Positions 59,586 through 64,000 of a DNA stretch of 64,000 bases are shown piece after piece; the first letter of the stretch is position 1; each line of letters starts with the position of its first letter. Both the position numbers and the translations under genes were made by a program. Under the pieces are notes generated by a model. It was not told where the DNA came from, did not search any database, and saw nothing but the letters and a program-made list of their open reading frames with translations. This DNA comes from Actinoplanes sp. NBRC 103695 (GTDB lineage: Bacteria > Actinomycetota > Actinomycetes > Mycobacteriales > Micromonosporaceae). Where the stretch lies: the NCBI RefSeq assembly GCF_030269485.1, contig NZ_BSTL01000005.1, forward strand, positions 398,174 through 462,173, read 5' to 3'.

Positions 59586-60254
59586 AGTGGCGAGGGTCAC
59601 GCTCAGCTGGGCACCCATCTCGGTGAAGCCGAGCGCTCGCGCCACCCGCCGGGAGGGCTCCGGACGTGCCCGCCACTGCGGCAGCAGCCCGGCCTCCAAC
59701 GCGTCGGCCGTCGCGGCGGCAGCGACCTGTTTCGCCAGTCCGCGGCCTCGATGAGACGGCGCGGTCAGCACGCTGAGGTGCGCGACGTCGCCGGGCCAGC
59801 GCCGGTAGCCCGCAGCGGCGACCACCCGCCCTCCGGACCGGATCACCGAGGCCGCCGACGTGATCTCGTCCAGCCCGGCCTCACCCGCGTCGTCCTCGGA
59901 GACGGAAGCGACCAGGTCGGCGACGTCACCGCGGACAATTCCCACAGGCGGGGGAGAAGAGAGGCGCGAGCAGTACGCCAGGGTCGCCGGACCGAGCACC
60001 GCCTCGATCGGCAGCCGCGACCGCAACGCCTCGGGCGAGGTCCAGTCCTCGACCGGCAGCCCGGCCAGCCCGCCGCGCATCAGCTCGGCCGCCCGGGCGG
60101 AGGGCGCCGTCACGATGGCCGCGTCCCCGATCACCACCACGCCGGCCCAGCCCGGCGGGCACAGCAGGGACTGCGGCGACACCACCACCGGATCCCCGAA
60201 CGACACCGGCACACCCGCGAGCCCCGCCCAGACTTCCCGCACTCTTCTCAGCAT
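59583..60254 (-). CDS. GNAT-family N-acetyltransferase
   Basis: A 223-aa protein. The C-terminal GNAT core shows AHLSVLTAPSHRGRGLAKQV (acetyl-CoA loop RGRGLA) and ARALGFTEMGAQLSV. The N-terminal half (PVVVSPQSLLCPPGWAGVVV) is a degenerate GNAT or substrate domain. Target unknown. ATG 60254 lies in a 20-bp tandem duplication, so its start context is duplicated. Confidence 0.75.
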   Translation of the reverse strand: MLRRVREVWAGLAGVPVSFGDPVVVSPQSLLCPPGWAGVVVIGDAAIVTAPSARAAELMRGGLAGLPVEDWTSPEALRSRLPIEAVLGPATLAYCSRLSSPPPVGIVRGDVADLVASVSEDDAGEAGLDEITSAASVIRSGGRVVAAAGYRRWPGDVAHLSVLTAPSHRGRGLAKQVAAAATADALEAGLLPQWRARPEPSRRVARALGFTEMGAQLSVTLAT

Positions 60255-60286
60255 GGGCGATGAGTTTTCAGCATGGGCGATGAGTT
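60248..60286. repeat. 20-bp tandem duplication at a GNAT gene start
   Basis: tcagcatgggcgatgagtt occurs at 60248-60266 and 60268-60286, giving a 20-nt period. The first copy contains the minus-strand ATG of the GNAT gene; the second supplies another cat 20 nt upstream, out of frame. Small recent duplication. Confidence 0.8.
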
Positions 60287-60312
60287 CCGTCCGCTCGCCG
60301 GGTTACAGGGGT

Positions 60313-60364
60313 ATGACCGACAACGAGAACGAGATCAGGGACCTGGTCGTCCGCTGGGCGGCTG
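60313..60364 (+). pseudogene. SnoaL/NTF2-like protein start, truncated
   Basis: From ATG 60313 the plus strand encodes TDNENEIRDLVVRWAAV, the standard N-terminus of SnoaL-like/DUF4440 small proteins. The frame then enters the antisense 3' end of the acyl-CoA synthetase at 60365 and loses similarity. Only about 17 residues survive. Short, so the call rests on a characteristic start motif. Confidence 0.4.
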
Positions 60365-62236
<1,872 letters not shown>

Positions 62237-62270
62237 CAGCTCATCTTGCGCGCCGTTCACAATCGACGCC

Positions 62271-62828
62271 ATGCGCTTCACGATCCGTCCGGCCACCCGC
62301 GGCGACCTGCCCGCCCTGCTTCCCCTGATCGAGGCGGCGACGTCCGAGCTCCTGCGCCCGTTCCTCACCACGGCGCAGGTCGAGTCCAGCCGCGCGATCA
62401 TGGGCCTGGACACCCAGCTGATCGACGACGGCACCTACTACACGGTTCTCGGCGGCACCGACCTGGCCGGCTGCGGAGGCTGGAGCCGCCGGGCGACCCT
62501 GTACGGCGGCGACCACTCCTCGGGCCGCGACGCGGCGCTGCTCGACCCGGCGGCCGACCCGGCCCGCATCCGGGCGATGTACACCCACCCGTCCTTCGCC
62601 CGCCGAGGTGTCGGCCGCCTGATCCTCGCCCACTGCGAGAGCGCGGCCGCGGCCGAGGGCTTCACCACCGCGAGCCTGGTGGCGACGCTGGCGGGGCGTC
62701 CGCTCTACGAGGCGGCCGGCTACCAGCCCGTCGAGCACCTGACCGACGACTCCGGCGGCGCGCCGGTCCCGCTGGTCCGCATGCGCAAGACGCTCACCGG
62801 AGCCGGGCCGGGCCCCGGGCGAGGCTGA
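62271..62828 (+). CDS. GNAT-family N-acetyltransferase
   Basis: A 185-aa acetyltransferase: FTIRPATRGDLPALLPLIEA at the start, YYTVLGGTDLAGCGGWSRRA and the acetyl-CoA loop FARRGVGRLILAHCESAAAA, with ALYEAAGYQPVEHLT-like ending (LYEAAGYQPVEHL). Substrate unknown. It is divergent from the synthetase with only 34 nt between. Confidence 0.9.
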   Translation: MRFTIRPATRGDLPALLPLIEAATSELLRPFLTTAQVESSRAIMGLDTQLIDDGTYYTVLGGTDLAGCGGWSRRATLYGGDHSSGRDAALLDPAADPARIRAMYTHPSFARRGVGRLILAHCESAAAAEGFTTASLVATLAGRPLYEAAGYQPVEHLTDDSGGAPVPLVRMRKTLTGAGPGPGRG

Positions 62829-62970
62829 GCCTGGTCAGGCCCCAGGCGATCAGGCCGGCGACGGCGCCCGTGATCAGGCCGGTGAAGAGGCTGGACGCGG
62901 TGGCGAAGGCGCGAGGACCAGCTCGGGGGCACGGCTCGCAAACTCTGGTTGACGAACGTGCCCCGCCGCG

Positions 62971-63279
62971 GTGATCTCGGCGCGGCAGGGTGGCACGCAG
63001 CAGCCGGACGCGTTCGCCTACGGCTGGGCTGGCGCGCTGGGCGCGCTGATGCTCGCCCGGCGCACCCACCCGCGCGCGGTCCTGCTGGTCACCGCGTTCG
63101 GGCTGTTCGCCTACTACGCGGCCGGCTACCCGGCGGTCGGCCGGGCACACCATCTCCTCAGCCCCGCCACAGCCCGCACCTACGTCAGCCGGCTGATCAC
63201 CAAGCTGAACGTCCGCGACCGCACCCAGCTCGCCGTCATCGCCCACCGAGCCGGGCTGACCGGCCGCTCTGCCCTTTGA
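62971..63279 (+). pseudogene. In-frame chimera of a sensor kinase TM region and a LuxR HTH
   Basis: A 102-aa frame from GTG 62971. Residues 10-55 (AFAYGWAGALGALMLARRTH, FGLFAYYAAGYPAVG) look like the membrane part of a DLHDGAQ-type sensor kinase. Residues 60-95 (LLSPATARTYVSRLITKLNV, DRTQLAVIAHRAG) are the last helices of a NarL/LuxR response regulator HTH. The rest of both genes is missing, consistent with one large deletion in an adjacent kinase-regulator pair. A membrane-tethered half-HTH might still be made. Flanking DNA around 62830-62960 holds no other gene. Confidence 0.6.
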
Positions 63280-63307
63280 GGCAACCCGCGCTGCCCAGCC
63301 GGTTGCC
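63280..63307 (+). terminator. Stem-loop after the chimeric remnant
   Basis: GGCAACC-N14-GGTTGCC begins right after the stop codon; a third GGCAACC follows at 63328. No T-tract. Probably the terminator of the original response-regulator gene. Confidence 0.5.
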
Positions 63308-63385
63308 TCCGGCGCCGGTCAACTCCGGCAACCCGCACCCGACACTGGGAATCCGGTGGGCCGGCGGATGCGGGGGTGGCGACGG

Positions 63386-64000
63386 GTGAGGTCCTCGGCC
63401 GACGACCAGACGACCGAGCAGGCGGCCGCACGCCGCGACCGACCGGCGGCGCCGGCCGAGCATGCCGAGGGGGCGCCGTCTCCCCGGCGGCCGATCAATC
63501 CCCGCGTGGCGCAACGCCTTCAGTCCGCGGTGGGCAACCGTGCGGTCTCCGCGATGCTGGCTCAGCGCCGCACCACCGCTCCCGCGACACCTGTCGGCGC
63601 CTCCGCTCCGGCGACGCCTGCCGCCATCTCCGCTCCGGCGACGGCCGTCGACACCTCTGCCTTGGCGGCGCCGGCCGGCGAGCAGTCCGCCGACCTCGTG
63701 CGCGGGACGGACACGGCGAGAACGAACGTTCTTTCCTCCGCTGGGGACGCCGCGCCGGCGACGCCGGTCCAGCGTTTCTCGCGTCCTCCCGCGGCGTCGA
63801 CGCCCAAGTTCAACACTCTCAAGTCAGATGTAGCCGGTAAGCAGAGGACTCTCGCCGCGCATCCGCCGCCCGCGTCGAAGGCCAGCGCCGCGCAGGCCGC
63901 CGCGAAGCCGCCGGCCGATGATAAGCAGGCGCAGGGTAAGGCGGCGAATGCGGAGAAGATGAATGCCGCTCAGCCGGGTGCGTTTGATAAGGCCGCGTTC
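63386..64000 (+). CDS. N-terminus of a low-complexity protein, contractile-injection-system-like (partial)
   Basis: The frame is open from GTG 63386 to the window edge (205 codons). An Ala/Arg/Pro-rich start holds RVAQRLQSAVGNRAVSAML, a motif that recurs at the N-terminus of DUF4157-type and eCIS-associated proteins (LQ-x-GN-AV). A disordered Ala/Thr/Pro region follows, then STPKFNTLKSDVAGKQRTLA, PPADDKQAQGKAANAEKMNA and AQPGAFDKAAF. I recall this block near extracellular contractile injection genes, but this needs a search. Codons near the end (AAT, GAT, AAG) are less GC-rich. An in-frame ATG at 63368 is an alternative start. Confidence 0.55.
   Translation, partial: MRSSADDQTTEQAAARRDRPAAPAEHAEGAPSPRRPINPRVAQRLQSAVGNRAVSAMLAQRRTTAPATPVGASAPATPAAISAPATAVDTSALAAPAGEQSADLVRGTDTARTNVLSSAGDAAPATPVQRFSRPPAASTPKFNTLKSDVAGKQRTLAAHPPPASKASAAQAAAKPPADDKQAQGKAANAEKMNAAQPGAFDKAAF

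Noticed and set aside
62794..62940. Minus-strand hydrophobic piece (SLFTGLITGAVAGLIAWGL)
   Set aside because: Only about 40 residues look membrane-like and the frame upstream is noise; it could be a tiny relic but cannot be supported.
63376..63840. Alternative plus-strand frame at the right end
   Set aside because: It terminates at 63840 and has no recognisable motif, whereas the frame from 63386 stays open and holds the LQ-x-GN-AV motif.

Overview
The window is high-GC throughout, with many GTG starts, 4-nt ATGA/GTGA gene overlaps and protein families typical of filamentous Actinobacteria: SARP/NB-ARC regulators, DLHDGAQ-type histidine kinases, F420-family LLM oxidoreductases, DUF6204, a ClpP2-type ClpP and abundant secreted hydrolases. 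A Micromonosporaceae/Actinoplanes-like chromosome is the best guess. This is inferred from gene style, not from a marker gene.

Layout. 0.1-9.5 kb: a small GntR regulator, an amino-sugar kinase divergent from an RpiR regulator, a secreted GH16 glycosidase, an acyl-CoA synthetase, a zinc-ribbon membrane protein, a TRAP-TAXI transporter, and a 39-aa ORF with a possible attenuator. 9.6-10.7 kb: a gene-poor stretch with 19-bp tandem repeats and four tRNA or tRNA-like genes that look like an accessory array. 10.8-24.5 kb: an oxidoreductase, a desaturase, two two-component systems, a CPBP protease, a secreted peptidase, a PAS-GGDEF cyclase, an SDR epimerase and a secreted hydrophobic protein. 24.5-30.5 kb: a stand-alone LigD polymerase domain, a large secreted subtilase, a DUF1905/YdeI protein and a TrmB-LuxR-like regulator. 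30.5-37.2 kb: a hypothetical protein, a NACHT STAND NTPase (candidate defence protein), a beta-helix lipoprotein and a membrane pentapeptide-repeat protein.

37.2-46.8 kb is the most coherent cluster: an NMT1/THI5-like ABC importer, an LLM (F420-type) oxidoreductase, dihydropyrimidinase, a beta-ureidopropionase-like amidohydrolase, a divergent MocR regulator and a class III aminotransferase. It reads as reductive pyrimidine (uracil/thymine) catabolism in which the usual iron-sulfur dihydropyrimidine dehydrogenase is not seen and the LLM enzyme is the obvious redox candidate. 46.8-53.7 kb is a regulatory island: a 55-aa ORF, a SARP-NB-ARC-TPR regulator, a divergent GT-B-fold gene preceded by two perfect 7-bp direct repeats with SARP-like 11-bp periodicity, a coupled 104-aa protein, and an NB-ARC-TPR protein lacking the SARP DNA-binding domain.

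53.7-64 kb: DUF6204, glucose-6-phosphate dehydrogenase coupled to a GlxA-type regulator, a 43-aa membrane protein, a ClpP paralogue, a TetR/PPOX pair with a double palindromic operator, GNAT enzymes, propionyl/acetyl-CoA synthetase, and the N-terminus of a low-complexity protein that runs off the right edge and resembles proteins linked to contractile injection systems.

A recurrent theme is gene remnants lodged between intact genes: a 5'-truncated flavoprotein, a response-regulator tail, a DapA-like N-terminus, a frameshifted Tat leader, a SnoaL-like start, and an in-frame kinase/response-regulator chimera. Short tandem duplications span several stop codons.
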